From an uncultured Pelagibacteraceae bacterium (lineage in GTDB: Bacteria > Pseudomonadota > Alphaproteobacteria > Pelagibacterales > Pelagibacteraceae): a DNA stretch of 53,443 nucleotides. A program made the position numbers and the translations under genes. This document shows, piece by piece, positions 16,164-25,028 of the stretch (positions within the stretch are counted from its first letter, which is position 1; each line of letters opens with the position of its first letter). The stretch spans positions 1 through 53,443 of the forward strand of contig CACBVP010000002.1 of assembly GCA_902542795.1 (NCBI GenBank), given 5' to 3'. The notes beneath the pieces are model-generated. The model was given only the letters and a program-made list of their open reading frames with translations, was not told where the DNA came from and did no database searches.

Positions 16164-16896
16164 TCAAAGATAGAACCTTTTTTCTCATACGATCAGCTAG
16201 TTGTAGATTACTTTCGTGGGTAAATTCAATAATTTCAAAAGGTTCACCAATTGTTAAACGTATAGTTTTTTTCTTTTTATTTAAAAGTTCTTGAATGAAT
16301 AAAACTCTTCTTAAATTATTATTTATACATCCTATTAATTGAAAAAATAAACTATTTTGACCTGAAAAAAAAACTGGAACAATTTTACATGGTGATTGTT
16401 TGTAAATAGAAGCTACTAAAGGTTTCCACTGTCTTTCTTTAGCTTTATCAAAAATAAATTTAGAAGTTGCAACCTCTCCAGAAGGAAAGGTAATGAGCAA
16501 GCCATTATTTTTAAGGTGTGTTATGGCTTTATTTTTTGAATTGATATTAGAAATTTTTGCACTCTTTGTTTTTGCAAAACTTAAAGGTAATAGGTATTTT
16601 CTTATATGATCAACTTCAGCAAGTTCTTCGTTAATTAATATTTTATAATCTTCTCTTACTTCTGCAACCAGGGCGCTGATAATTAAACCATCGGCTATTC
16701 CAAAAGGGTGATTACAAATAATTAAACAAGGACCAGAAGAAGGAATATTGATTTTACCATCAACTTTATGAGAAATGTTTAATATTTTTAAAGTTTTAGC
16801 CCAAAAATTTTTGTTAAAATCTGGATCATTGTAATTATCTTTATAAATCTTTCTAATCTTTTTAAATTTGAAAATACTTTCAATTAAAGAACGCAT
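16129..16896 (-). CDS. PlsC-type acyltransferase, OlsA-like (probable lyso-ornithine lipid acyltransferase)
   Basis: A 255-residue lysophospholipid acyltransferase-fold protein. The catalytic motif is NHPFGIAD at about residues 72-79, with five residues between His and Asp (most PlsC proteins have H-x4-D), followed by FPSGEVATSKF as the second motif. The HPFGxxD form is typical of the group associated with a GNAT partner. It lies 25 bases downstream of the OlsB-like gene, the two together forming an ornithine-lipid-type pair: OlsB adds the amide-linked acyl chain, OlsA the ester-linked one. A general lysophosphatidate acyltransferase role is the alternative. Confidence 0.75.
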   Translation of the reverse strand: MRSLIESIFKFKKIRKIYKDNYNDPDFNKNFWAKTLKILNISHKVDGKINIPSSGPCLIICNHPFGIADGLIISALVAEVREDYKILINEELAEVDHIRKYLLPLSFAKTKSAKISNINSKNKAITHLKNNGLLITFPSGEVATSKFIFDKAKERQWKPLVASIYKQSPCKIVPVFFSGQNSLFFQLIGCINNNLRRVLFIQELLNKKKKTIRLTIGEPFEIIEFTHESNLQLADRMRKKVLSLTNYQQRSLKKF

Positions 16897-16921
16897 CCTT
16901 ACTTTATAAATGATAGGTAAA

Positions 16922-17737
16922 TTAATTGCTAAATTTTTTTAGATAAGTCTCTTTAATTTTAGAAAATGGAAGAAATATGAAAACATCGGTAGTTTTAAAG
17001 TGATTATCTAAAACTGCACCATCTCCGATATAAGCGTTTAATCTCAGATATGCTTTAATAAGAGTAGGTAATTTTTTTGCAATATCCATTTTTGACAATA
17101 TGGGTATGTTGTTGCTTAAATTTACTTTATATTCATCAAGTGCTTTTACTTTAATTTCGTCAGGCATTGCAAAATTTTCATTTAAGAATTTTAGTTCTGG
17201 TTCAATTACTTTTATATTTGTTTCTAAAAAACTAGCTGTTCCAAATAAGGCATCTACTTTATTTTCGACAACGTATTCATGAATTTTCTTCCACATAAGT
17301 TGTAAAACATTTTTTTTCCTAAATTTTTTATTAATACAAGATCTACTTAACTCTAATAAATTATTATATTTATTTGATTTTAGAAGATTAGATAGATCGT
17401 ATTCATTAGATGAATAAAAACCTTTATTTTTCAAAGCAATGCTTTGCCCAAGAAGTCGATAGGTTCCAATAACTCTAGTTTTACTAAATTTAGTTTTCTT
17501 ATAAGTGACGATTATATGGTCTGCATATTTATCGTAATCGTCAGTTTCTCTTTTAAATGAATTGAGTCTTATAATTTTATTTTCTCGTTCTGCAAAAAAA
17601 ACCTTATACCTTAATCTTTGGGCAGCTTTTATTTCAGACTTGCTATCTGCCAAATAACATTCAAAAGTAGGTTGAAAAAAGTTATTCGTGTTAATGAATA
17701 ATTTTTTTTTGTTAAATTTTTTAAAATAAAGCAACAT
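16922..17737 (-). CDS. GNAT-type N-acyltransferase, OlsB-like (probable ornithine N-acyltransferase)
   Basis: A 271-residue protein of the Acetyltransf_5/OlsB group, recognised by AQRLRYKVFFAE at about residues 39-50, VIGTYRLL, LELSRSCI and the later FGTASF segment. OlsB joins a 3-hydroxyacyl chain from ACP to the alpha-amino group of ornithine, giving lyso-ornithine lipid, a phosphorus-free membrane lipid precursor. It is followed by the OlsA-like gene and is divergent from phoR across a 104-base spacer that contains a GTAACA element similar to the plcP/pstS boxes. Substrate amino acid is inferred, not visible. Confidence 0.78.
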   Translation of the reverse strand: MLLYFKKFNKKKLFINTNNFFQPTFECYLADSKSEIKAAQRLRYKVFFAERENKIIRLNSFKRETDDYDKYADHIIVTYKKTKFSKTRVIGTYRLLGQSIALKNKGFYSSNEYDLSNLLKSNKYNNLLELSRSCINKKFRKKNVLQLMWKKIHEYVVENKVDALFGTASFLETNIKVIEPELKFLNENFAMPDEIKVKALDEYKVNLSNNIPILSKMDIAKKLPTLIKAYLRLNAYIGDGAVLDNHFKTTDVFIFLPFSKIKETYLKKFSN

Positions 17738-17780
17738 TTTAAGTAGGTAGTCGATTCACCTTAAAGAAATGTGAAGTATT

Positions 17781-17802
17781 TATTTCAAAAGTGTTACAAA
17801 GA
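17781..17802 (-). promoter_or_regulatory. Candidate PhoB half-site upstream of olsB-like gene
   Basis: On the minus strand TTTGTAACACTTTTGAAAT differs by one base from the TCTGTAACA unit of the plcP and pstS boxes. The following -10 candidate (TACTTC) is at a different spacing (13 bases), so the site is weaker than the other two. Confidence 0.35.
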
Positions 17803-17807
17803 TACGC

Positions 17808-17835
17808 TTTAAATAACCTTGTCTTAAAGTATAAT
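17808..17835 (+). promoter_or_regulatory. Candidate phoR promoter, near-leaderless
   Basis: TTTAAA (17808-17813) and a perfect TATAAT (17830-17835) are 16 bases apart. The predicted transcription start falls at or next to the A of the phoR ATG at 17842, and no Shine-Dalgarno sequence precedes the ATG. Confidence 0.5.
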
Positions 17836-17841
17836 TTAATT

Positions 17842-19083
17842 ATGGAGTATTTATTATACATTGTAATTGCTGCAATTTTTGGAACTGTTATTTTTTTAGC
17901 CATGCGTTCAGTTAATGAGGGTATGAAAGCTAGATCAGAACTTAAGCGAGATGGAACTTTAGATAAAAATAGGGAAGATCAATATAAATTTGAAAGTGTT
18001 ACTCCGCACGAAGATGAAATTGAAACTGAAACTTCAATAGAAAATGATGAACGAACAGACTCTAGATCTACAAATATAATGGACGAGGTAGATGATTATT
18101 TAATTGTTGTCGACAAGTACAAAAATATTCAACATCTTAATCGAAGTGCAGAAAAAAACTTTGGAAAAAATTTAAAGGGAAAACATATTGCTACATTAAT
18201 GCGAGTACCAGAATTGCTGCAAAATATAGATAGCGTTCTTCAAGTTAAAAAAACCTTAACTATGGATTTAGAACTAAATGAACCCTCTTTTCAGTTTTTT
18301 AAAATTTATATTATACCAGGTCCATCTGTTTTTGTTAAAATTCCAGAGTCGGCCATCATTTTTTTAAAAGATTTATCCGATATAGTAAAAGCTCAAAGAT
18401 TTAAATCTGACTTCGTTGCTAATGTAAGCCATGAATTAAAAACACCATTAGTTTCCATTAAGGGTTTCCTTGAAACAATTAACGATCAAGCCAAAGATGA
18501 CATTGAGGCACAAAAAAAGTTTATCCCTATTATGCTTGATCAAGCAGAGAGAATGGAAAATTTAATAAATGATTTACTCTCTTTAAGTAGAATTGAATTA
18601 CAAGAACATATTCAACCGCAGGATAAAGTAAATTTAAAAGAGGTTTTAGAAAATGTAGTAGATATCCATCAAAGAAAACTAAAAGAGTTTAATTTTAAAA
18701 ACAATATTAATGAAGATATTTTTATTAAAGGTGATCATGAGAAACTTATCGAGGTATTTTCAAATATCATTGATAACAGCATTAAATATTCCGAAAAAGA
18801 AAAAAACATAGAAGTCAATTTACAAAGAGACTTAGGAAAAATAATCGGGAAATCTTATACAGTTTCGGTCAAAGACAAAGGAATTGGGATACCCTCTGAT
18901 AAAATAGAAAGAGTTACGGAAAGATTTTTTAGAGCAGATGCTAAAAAAAGTAAAAAAGTCGGTGGCACTGGTTTAGGTTTAGCGATAGTCAAGCACATTA
19001 TTAAACAGCATAGAGGAGATCTAGAAATCAAAAGCGTGCCCCAAAATGGCACTGAAACTAAAGTTCATTTTCCAATATTTTAA
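17842..19083 (+). CDS. phoR: Phosphate regulon sensor histidine kinase PhoR
   Basis: A 413-residue membrane histidine kinase: one N-terminal transmembrane helix (about residues 2-22), an acidic linker, a PAS-like region (about 75-175), the HisKA box FVANVSHELKTPLVSIKG with the phosphorylated His, an N box IDNSIKYS, and the G boxes DKGIGIP and GGTGLGLAIV. The start ATG at 17842 is chosen over an upstream GTG because it places the membrane helix at the N-terminus and lies just after TATAAT. PhoR senses phosphate status through Pst/PhoU and phosphorylates PhoB, encoded at the far end of the same gene run. Confidence 0.93.
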   Translation: MEYLLYIVIAAIFGTVIFLAMRSVNEGMKARSELKRDGTLDKNREDQYKFESVTPHEDEIETETSIENDERTDSRSTNIMDEVDDYLIVVDKYKNIQHLNRSAEKNFGKNLKGKHIATLMRVPELLQNIDSVLQVKKTLTMDLELNEPSFQFFKIYIIPGPSVFVKIPESAIIFLKDLSDIVKAQRFKSDFVANVSHELKTPLVSIKGFLETINDQAKDDIEAQKKFIPIMLDQAERMENLINDLLSLSRIELQEHIQPQDKVNLKEVLENVVDIHQRKLKEFNFKNNINEDIFIKGDHEKLIEVFSNIIDNSIKYSEKEKNIEVNLQRDLGKIIGKSYTVSVKDKGIGIPSDKIERVTERFFRADAKKSKKVGGTGLGLAIVKHIIKQHRGDLEIKSVPQNGTETKVHFPIF

Positions 19084-19089
19084 AGGGTT

Positions 19090-19124
19090 AATTCTGTTAT
19101 TTAAATTATAAGTTGAAATATAAT
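19090..19124 (+). promoter_or_regulatory. Candidate PhoB-type promoter of the secreted-protein gene
   Basis: AATTCTGTTATT (19090-19101) matches the AATTCTGTAACA core of the plcP and pstS boxes in its first eight bases. A TATAAT -10 follows at 19119-19124, 17 bases after the CTGTTATT unit, the same spacing as at pstS (17) and plcP (18). Confidence 0.45.
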
Positions 19125-19146
19125 TTTAAATAAGTAGGATTTTATT

Positions 19147-19755
19147 ATGACTAAGGTTGTAAAAATTTTAGTTACAGTTGCTTTAACGTACTTCATGAGT
19201 TCTGCATCATTTGCGGAAATGAACATAGAAAAAACTTTAAGATCACAACAATTAACAGCTTTCGATTTAGGTATCCTTCGCCTTAGAGAAGACCTAAATG
19301 TTGCAAAAAACAATATTCATAAAATCATTCAAATTGAAGAAACAAATATTTATTCAGAAGTTCTATACTCAGGTAGAAATCAGAAAGTACAAATGATAAT
19401 TTCTGCTCCTCTAGAAAAACATCTTAATGAGAGGTCTTATATGGCCGATTCAATTAAATGTAGAAAAGTTTTTGAAAAAATTAAAGAAAACCTGTTATTT
19501 GGACAAAGCGAGTCAAATGGAGTTTACGATAGGGCCTCAGCGTACTTAACAGCTATTTTCACATCACCAACGCAATGGAGCGCTTGGCGATATGATAAAA
19601 AATTCACAAAACATTTGGTTGAATTTGTTGACTTAGAAGTCACTCTTAGACCTACAAAAGAATATGCGATCAAAAATAAAGTAAGACCATTCAGTTGTGG
19701 GGGTAACTTAGCAAGTGAATATCAAGAAATTCAAATAACTCGAAAGTTCAACTAA
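19147..19755 (+). CDS. Secreted protein of unknown function between phoR and pstS
   Basis: A 202-residue protein I do not recognise. It has a clear signal peptide (Lys-containing start, hydrophobic residues 4-20, cleavage likely after SFA at 23), so the mature protein of about 179 residues is periplasmic or exported. The mature part has two Cys, in SIKCRKVFEKI and RPFSCGGNL, which could form one disulfide. It is mixed alpha/beta by pattern, with no obvious catalytic motif and no further membrane segment. The start has an AGGA Shine-Dalgarno 7 bases upstream. It sits in the Pho gene run and appears to have its own PhoB-type promoter, so a role in phosphate acquisition or sensing in the envelope is plausible but not shown. 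Confidence 0.85.
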   Translation: MTKVVKILVTVALTYFMSSASFAEMNIEKTLRSQQLTAFDLGILRLREDLNVAKNNIHKIIQIEETNIYSEVLYSGRNQKVQMIISAPLEKHLNERSYMADSIKCRKVFEKIKENLLFGQSESNGVYDRASAYLTAIFTSPTQWSAWRYDKKFTKHLVEFVDLEVTLRPTKEYAIKNKVRPFSCGGNLASEYQEIQITRKFN

Positions 19756-19764
19756 AAAGTTAGC

Positions 19765-19818
19765 ATTTTAACAATTCTGTAACAAATCTGTCATACAAAC
19801 GAGTCCTGAAAGTACTAG
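19765..19818 (+). promoter_or_regulatory. PhoB box and promoter of pstS
   Basis: Three tandem 11-base units: ATTTTAACAAT, TCTGTAACAAA, TCTGTCATACA (19765-19797). The last two contain CTGTAAC-AAAT-CTGTCAT (19777-19794), an almost perfect match to the E. coli Pho box. A -10 candidate TACTAG is at 19813-19818. The first 20 bases are identical to those upstream of plcP. Confidence 0.82.
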
Positions 19819-19867
19819 GAGTCAATCGTTTATTAATTAATTAAAAAACTAAACAAAAGGATAAAAC

Positions 19868-20872
19868 ATGAGAAAACTATCAATCGCTTTAGCTTCTTTA
19901 GTTGCAATGTTAGTTGTAACTTCTGCACAAGCTAGAGATCAGATTAAAATCGTAGGTTCTTCAACTGTATTCCCGTACGCAACTATCGTTGCTGAAAGAT
20001 TTGGTTCTTCTGGTAAATTTAAAACTCCAGTAATCGAGTCAACTGGTACAGGTGGTGGAGCTAAATTATTCTGTGCCGGTGTTGGTACAGAGCACCCAGA
20101 CATTACAAATGCTTCTAGAGCTATGAAAGCAAAAGAGTATGCATTATGTAAAAAAAATGGTGTTGATGAAATCGTAGAAATTACAGTAGGTAACGATGGA
20201 ATTACATTAGCGTATTCTAAAGATGCTGCACCTGTAAACTTTACAAAAAAACAATTATGGGCAGCTTTAGCAAAAGAAGTTGCTAAAGATGGTAAGTTAG
20301 TACCGAATCCATATAAAAATTGGAGCGATATTGACTCTTCATTACCAAACTACCCAATTAAAGTGATGGTACCTCCAGGAACATCTGGAACAAGAGATGC
20401 TTGGAATTCATTAGTAATGAAAAAAGGTATCGATAAAGCTTCAAAAGACGCTGGTGCTAAATATAAAGCATTAAGAGAAGACGGTGCTGTAATTGAAGTT
20501 GGTGAAAATGATTCACTTATCATTCAAAAACTAGCTGCTGATAAAGAAATGTTTGGTTTCTTTGGCTTCAGTTATTTCTTAGCTGCAAAAGATAAATTAC
20601 AAGCAGCGAGCATTGAAGGTGGTCAACCAAGCTTAAAATCTATCCAAGATTATAGCTATGCAGTTGCTAGACCTTTATTCTTCTATGTGAAAAAAGCTCA
20701 CGTAGGCGTTGTCCCTGGTTTACATGAATTTGTAAAAGAATTCACAAGTAAAAAAGCTATGGGCACAAAAGGTTATTTAACTGATATCGGGTTAGTACCT
20801 CTAGATGGAGGTCTTTATAAGACATCTAGAACGAACGCTACGAAGTTAGTTAACATGCCTGCTAAAAAGTAG
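19868..20872 (+). CDS. pstS: Phosphate-binding periplasmic protein PstS
   Basis: The high-affinity phosphate receptor of the Pst ABC importer. It has 334 residues with a signal peptide cleaved after AQA (about residue 22). The N-terminal phosphate loop is IVGSSTVFPYA, followed by STGTGGGAKLFCAG, and the PPGTSGTRDAWNS segment completes the binding site. A good Shine-Dalgarno (AAGGAT) is present. It is preceded by the Pho box and followed by a GC-rich hairpin that probably makes pstS mRNA more abundant than the membrane genes. Codon use is richer in optimal Ala/Gly/Lys codons than its neighbours, fitting high expression. Confidence 0.97.
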   Translation: MRKLSIALASLVAMLVVTSAQARDQIKIVGSSTVFPYATIVAERFGSSGKFKTPVIESTGTGGGAKLFCAGVGTEHPDITNASRAMKAKEYALCKKNGVDEIVEITVGNDGITLAYSKDAAPVNFTKKQLWAALAKEVAKDGKLVPNPYKNWSDIDSSLPNYPIKVMVPPGTSGTRDAWNSLVMKKGIDKASKDAGAKYKALREDGAVIEVGENDSLIIQKLAADKEMFGFFGFSYFLAAKDKLQAASIEGGQPSLKSIQDYSYAVARPLFFYVKKAHVGVVPGLHEFVKEFTSKKAMGTKGYLTDIGLVPLDGGLYKTSRTNATKLVNMPAKK

Positions 20873-20898
20873 TTAATACTTTTTAAAATTTTTATATT

Positions 20899-20921
20899 GA
20901 GGGGGCGCAAAAGCCCCCTTT
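20899..20921 (+). terminator. Hairpin between pstS and pstC (attenuator / mRNA 3'-end stabiliser)
   Basis: GGGGGC (20901-20906) pairs perfectly with GCCCCC (20913-20918) around a GCAAAA loop, followed by TTT. The T-run is short, so it likely lets part of transcription through. A stable hairpin at this spot is usual for ABC importers whose binding protein is needed in excess. Confidence 0.75.
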
Positions 20922-20944
20922 AATATATAGTGTGGAGCAACAAT

Positions 20945-22321
20945 ATGAATCTTGTACTTATATCTACTATCTTGCTCCTTGGATTCTCCAGTTACTTCTT
21001 TGGCAGAAAAAAAGCTATAGTTATTCAATCCTCTCAACGTCTTACTGCTCTCCCTAAATTTTATGGTTACTATCTTGCAATTTGGTGCGCTGTTCCGGCT
21101 TTAATTATATTTGCACTGTGGTCAGTATTTGAACCAAGCATAGTTAAAGGATTTATATTAGATGACTACGATGGACAAAATCTATCAAAGAATGAACTTC
21201 AACTTATTTATACTAAGGTTAAAGCTTTAGCACTTGGGACTTATAGTGGAGAAATAACAAATTATTTAGATAATTCTGCAAATAAATATCTTCGAATAAA
21301 GGGTATTGCCGATAATTCAAAAGTTTTAATAATCTTATCAATTTTAATATTCTCCATAAGCTACGCATATAAATCTGTAAAAAATAACAGTAGAATGAGA
21401 GAGCCAGTAGAAATATTTTTAAAATGGCTTCTATTTTCTGCCTCGCTTGCTGCAGTTTTAGTCACAATCGGAATAGTGTTCTCGCTTCTATTTGAGGCTA
21501 TTAAATTTTTTCAAGCTGTAAGAATAGTAGATTTTATTTTCGGCACTCATTGGTATCCAGCTAAAACTTTTGTGAGGGATGGTATGCCAGATCCTGAATT
21601 AATGAAGGATGCGTTTGGAGCCGTACCTTTATTTGCAGGCACTTTTTTTATTGCGTTCATTGCAATGTGTGTAGCAATACCCATAGGTTTGTTAAGCGGT
21701 ATTTATTTATCAGAGTACGCAGGTTTTAAAGTAAGAAAATATGCAAAGCCAATAATTGAAATTTTAGCAGGTATACCGACAGTGGTTTACGGTTTTTTTG
21801 CAGCACTAACAGTTGGACCTTTTTTAAAAGAAGTTGGTGGAGCAATGGGCTTAGATGTTTCTGCAGAGAGTGCTTTAGCAGCAGGTGGAGTAATGGGAAT
21901 TATGATAATTCCATTTATTTCAAGTTTGAGCGATGATGTAATTACAGCAGTTCCTCAAAGTTTAAGAGATGGAAGTTACGCTATCGGAGCAACAAAATCA
22001 GAAACTATCAAAAAAGTTATTTTTCCTGCAGCGTTGCCAGGAATTGTTGGATCAATATTACTTGCTGTTTCCAGAGCAGTTGGAGAAACAATGATTGTAG
22101 TAATGGCTTCAGGGTTAGCCGCAAACCTTACAGCAAATCCTTTAGAGTCTACGTCTACGATTACAGCTCAAATTGTTGTGATATTAATTGGAGACCAACA
22201 ATTTGGAGATCCAAAAACTCAATCCGCATTTGCTCTTGGAATTTCATTGTTCCTTGTAACATTGTTTTTAAATGTAATTGCTCTATCAGTAGTAAAAAAA
22301 TATAGAGAAAAATATGACTGA
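20945..22321 (+). CDS. pstC: Phosphate ABC transporter permease PstC
   Basis: Inner-membrane permease of the Pst importer, 458 residues from ATG 20945 (GGAG 8 bases upstream; an in-frame GTG at 20930 lies at the edge of the hairpin and is less likely). It is longer than E. coli PstC (about 319) because of an N-terminal extension with two to three extra membrane helices and a periplasmic loop, the usual alphaproteobacterial form. The permease core from about residue 210 has the EAA loop SLRDGSYAIGATKSETIKKVIFP-like segment. It overlaps pstA by 8 bases. Confidence 0.95.
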   Translation: MNLVLISTILLLGFSSYFFGRKKAIVIQSSQRLTALPKFYGYYLAIWCAVPALIIFALWSVFEPSIVKGFILDDYDGQNLSKNELQLIYTKVKALALGTYSGEITNYLDNSANKYLRIKGIADNSKVLIILSILIFSISYAYKSVKNNSRMREPVEIFLKWLLFSASLAAVLVTIGIVFSLLFEAIKFFQAVRIVDFIFGTHWYPAKTFVRDGMPDPELMKDAFGAVPLFAGTFFIAFIAMCVAIPIGLLSGIYLSEYAGFKVRKYAKPIIEILAGIPTVVYGFFAALTVGPFLKEVGGAMGLDVSAESALAAGGVMGIMIIPFISSLSDDVITAVPQSLRDGSYAIGATKSETIKKVIFPAALPGIVGSILLAVSRAVGETMIVVMASGLAANLTANPLESTSTITAQIVVILIGDQQFGDPKTQSAFALGISLFLVTLFLNVIALSVVKKYREKYD

Positions 22322-23585
22322 AGCAAAAGCTCAATTATTAAGAAAAAGATATAACGCAGAGCGTAGGTTTAAACTATACGGACAAATTGCAATTGCTTTA
22401 GCATTAATGTTTTTGGCAGTATTCATGTACAAGATTTTTTCTAAAGGTTACACGGCTTTCCAAAAAACATGGATACAGACTGAAGTTCACTACGATCAAG
22501 AATTAATGTTAATTGAGGGATCTAATCCAACGTTACAAGATTTAGAGGATGCTGACTATTATGATGTGGCATACCAAGCTATGACTAGATTAGATCCTAA
22601 TTTACCAGAGGAACTCGACCGTCAATTAATTCAATTAGTTGCTTATTCTTATGAAAAAGAGGTTAAGGAACTACTACTAGATAACCCTGATTATCTTGGC
22701 AAGATTGTACCCATTCGTTTAACCGCGTCTGATGATTTAGATCAAGTTCATAAAGGCAACTATCCTAGAGATATCCCTGAAGAAGATAGAAGGGTAAATG
22801 ATTACCAATTAAAAATTTATGACATGCTAAATGAAAGAGGAGATATTATATCTAAATTTAATTTTAGCTTCTTCACCAACCCAGACTCTAGAGAAGCTGA
22901 ACTAGCTGGTATAGCAAGTTCTTTTATGGGAACAGTTTTTAGTATATTAGTATGTTTAATTTTTTCATTTCCAATTGCTGTATTAGCAGCAATATACTTA
23001 GAAGAATTTGCGCCAAAAAATAAATTTACAGATTTCATCGAGGTAAATATTAATAATCTAGCTGCAGTTCCATCCATAGTTTTTGGATTGCTGGGTTTAG
23101 GTGTCTTGCTGGCAGTATTTAATCTACCTAGATCTACTCCTCTTGTAGGCGGAATAACTTTATCATTAATGACCTTGCCAACAATCATTATAGCAGCAAG
23201 AGCATCTCTAAAAGCCGTGCCTCCAAGTATTAGAGAAGCAGCTTTAGCTATGGGTGCAAGTAATATGCAAACTACTATGCATCATACAGTTCCATTATCT
23301 ATGCCAGGAACTTTATCTGGAACTATAATTGGTTTGGCGCAGGCATTAGGAGAAACAGCGCCATTAATATTGATTGGAATGGTGGCATTTGTAAACACGA
23401 TACCAGGGACACCAGTTGACCCTGCAGCAAGTTTACCAGTGCAGATTTATATTTGGTCTGAAAGCGCTGAGAGAGGCTTTGTAGAAAAAGTTTCAGCTTG
23501 TATAATGGTTCTACTTGCTTTTTTAATACTAATGAATTTAGCCGCACAGGTTGTAAGACATAAATTTGAAAAAAAATGGAGTTAA
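22314..23585 (+). CDS. pstA: Phosphate ABC transporter permease PstA
   Basis: Second permease subunit, 423 residues. One N-terminal membrane helix (about 20-40) is followed by an acidic periplasmic region of roughly 150 residues, then the permease core with the EAA motif [14 protein letters not shown]. The periplasmic insertion makes it longer than E. coli PstA (about 296) and matches the alphaproteobacterial form. It overlaps pstC by 8 bases and ends 4 bases before the preferred pstB start. Confidence 0.95.
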   Translation: MTEAKAQLLRKRYNAERRFKLYGQIAIALALMFLAVFMYKIFSKGYTAFQKTWIQTEVHYDQELMLIEGSNPTLQDLEDADYYDVAYQAMTRLDPNLPEELDRQLIQLVAYSYEKEVKELLLDNPDYLGKIVPIRLTASDDLDQVHKGNYPRDIPEEDRRVNDYQLKIYDMLNERGDIISKFNFSFFTNPDSREAELAGIASSFMGTVFSILVCLIFSFPIAVLAAIYLEEFAPKNKFTDFIEVNINNLAAVPSIVFGLLGLGVLLAVFNLPRSTPLVGGITLSLMTLPTIIIAARASLKAVPPSIREAALAMGASNMQTTMHHTVPLSMPGTLSGTIIGLAQALGETAPLILIGMVAFVNTIPGTPVDPAASLPVQIYIWSESAERGFVEKVSACIMVLLAFLILMNLAAQVVRHKFEKKWS

Positions 23586-23589
23586 AAAA

Positions 23590-24345
23590 ATGAATAAGAT
23601 AACAGCAAGAGATGTGAATGTTTTTTATGGTTCAAAACAAGCTTTGTTTGATGTTTCTATCAACATTCAAGAAAAGGAAGTAACAGCTTTAATTGGCCCT
23701 TCAGGTTGTGGGAAATCTACTTTTTTAAGATGCATGAACAGGATGAATGATGTGATTGATATTTGCAGAGTTGAGGGCAGTATTAAAATGGACGATTTAG
23801 AACTTAATTCAAATAAATTAGATGTAGTTAGACTAAGAGAAAATGTGGGGATGGTTTTTCAAAAACCCAATCCTTTCCCAAAAACAATTTATGAAAACAT
23901 TGCATATGGTCCAACTATTCATGGTCTTGCTCAAAGTAAAGAGGAAATGGATCAAATAGTTGAAACCAGTTTAAAGAAGGCCGCTTTATGGAATGAAGTA
24001 AAAGATAGGCTAGATGAAATAGGTACCGGGCTCTCTGGAGGACAACAACAACGACTATGCATTGCAAGAGCAATTTCTGTTAGCCCAGAAGTTATTTTGA
24101 TGGATGAGCCTTGTTCTGCACTAGACCCAATAGCTACAGCTCAAATTGAGGAGTTGATTGATGATCTTAAAAAAGAGCATACAATCGTTATAGTAACCCA
24201 TTCAATGTCCCAAGCGGCTAGGGTATCTCAAAAAACTGGTTTCTTTCATTTAGGAAAACTTATAGAATTTGGGGAGACAGAAAAAATATTTAAAAATCCT
24301 GATAATCAGCAAACACAAGATTATATAACTGGGAGATTTGGATAA
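23590..24345 (+). CDS. pstB: Phosphate ABC transporter ATPase PstB
   Basis: Cytoplasmic ATPase of the Pst importer, 251 residues from the ATG at 23590. This start is chosen because GGAG precedes it at good spacing and [14 protein letters not shown] matches the family N-terminus; the longer frame from 23566 would overlap pstA. Motifs: Walker [10 protein letters not shown], the PstB-specific [11 protein letters not shown]-loop VFQKPNPFP, signature [13 protein letters not shown], Walker [14 protein letters not shown] and switch His in VTHSM. Confidence 0.96.
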   Translation: MNKITARDVNVFYGSKQALFDVSINIQEKEVTALIGPSGCGKSTFLRCMNRMNDVIDICRVEGSIKMDDLELNSNKLDVVRLRENVGMVFQKPNPFPKTIYENIAYGPTIHGLAQSKEEMDQIVETSLKKAALWNEVKDRLDEIGTGLSGGQQQRLCIARAISVSPEVILMDEPCSALDPIATAQIEELIDDLKKEHTIVIVTHSMSQAARVSQKTGFFHLGKLIEFGETEKIFKNPDNQQTQDYITGRFG

Positions 24346-25025
24346 TGAGCGAAAAACCACATATCGTTAAATCATACGAAGAACAATTACAATTATTAAA
24401 AGATACTATTATCAAAATGGGAGCGGGAGTTGAAAAGCAACTAGAACAATCAATCCAATCTGCAACAAAAAAAGATTTATCATTAGCTGAAAAAACTATT
24501 AAAGATGACGAGACTATTGATAGATTTGAAGTAAATATTGAAGAACAAGTAGTTAATTTAATTGCTTTAAGACAACCCATGGCGATTGATCTAAGAGAAA
24601 CGGTGGTTGCTCTTAAAATTTCCTCTGACTTAGAGCGAATTGGCGATTTAGCTAAAAATATTTCTAAAAGATTAATATCAGTTGGTGTTGATTTACCTAC
24701 TGAGATAGTAAAAAACTTAGAGATAGCAGGTTTGAAAGCAGCAAAACAAGTAAACTCTGTTTTGAATTCTTATTTACACAGAGACAAAGCAGTAGCAGAA
24801 AGTGTTTGGAACTCTGATGAAGAAATAGATCAAATTACGAACGTTAATATGGAGGCTGCAGTCAAACATCTTGAAAAAAATAAAAGTGATATTAAAAAAG
24901 TAACACAGCTATTATTCGTGCTTAAAAATATTGAAAGAATCGGAGATCACGCAACTAATGTTGCAGAACAAACTTACTTTTTAATCACTGGCGAATATTT
25001 AGAGGGCGATAGACCTAAAGCATAA
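24345..25025 (+). CDS. phoU: Phosphate signalling protein PhoU
   Basis: PhoU links the Pst transporter to PhoR and keeps the regulon off when phosphate is sufficient. The 226 residues form two PhoU three-helix repeats, each with the metal-binding E/DxxxD pattern (DDETIDRFEVNIE in the first, SDEEIDQITNVNME in the second) and LKISSDLERIGDLAKN / LKNIERIGDHATN. It overlaps pstB by one base and is 3 bases before phoB. Confidence 0.96.
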   Translation: MSEKPHIVKSYEEQLQLLKDTIIKMGAGVEKQLEQSIQSATKKDLSLAEKTIKDDETIDRFEVNIEEQVVNLIALRQPMAIDLRETVVALKISSDLERIGDLAKNISKRLISVGVDLPTEIVKNLEIAGLKAAKQVNSVLNSYLHRDKAVAESVWNSDEEIDQITNVNMEAAVKHLEKNKSDIKKVTQLLFVLKNIERIGDHATNVAEQTYFLITGEYLEGDRPKA

Positions 25026-25028
25026 TAG

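Noticed and set aside
17791-17841. GTG at 17791 as the phoR start
   Set aside because: It would put 17 extra residues before the membrane helix and lies upstream of the TATAAT element; ATG 17842 fits both topology and promoter.
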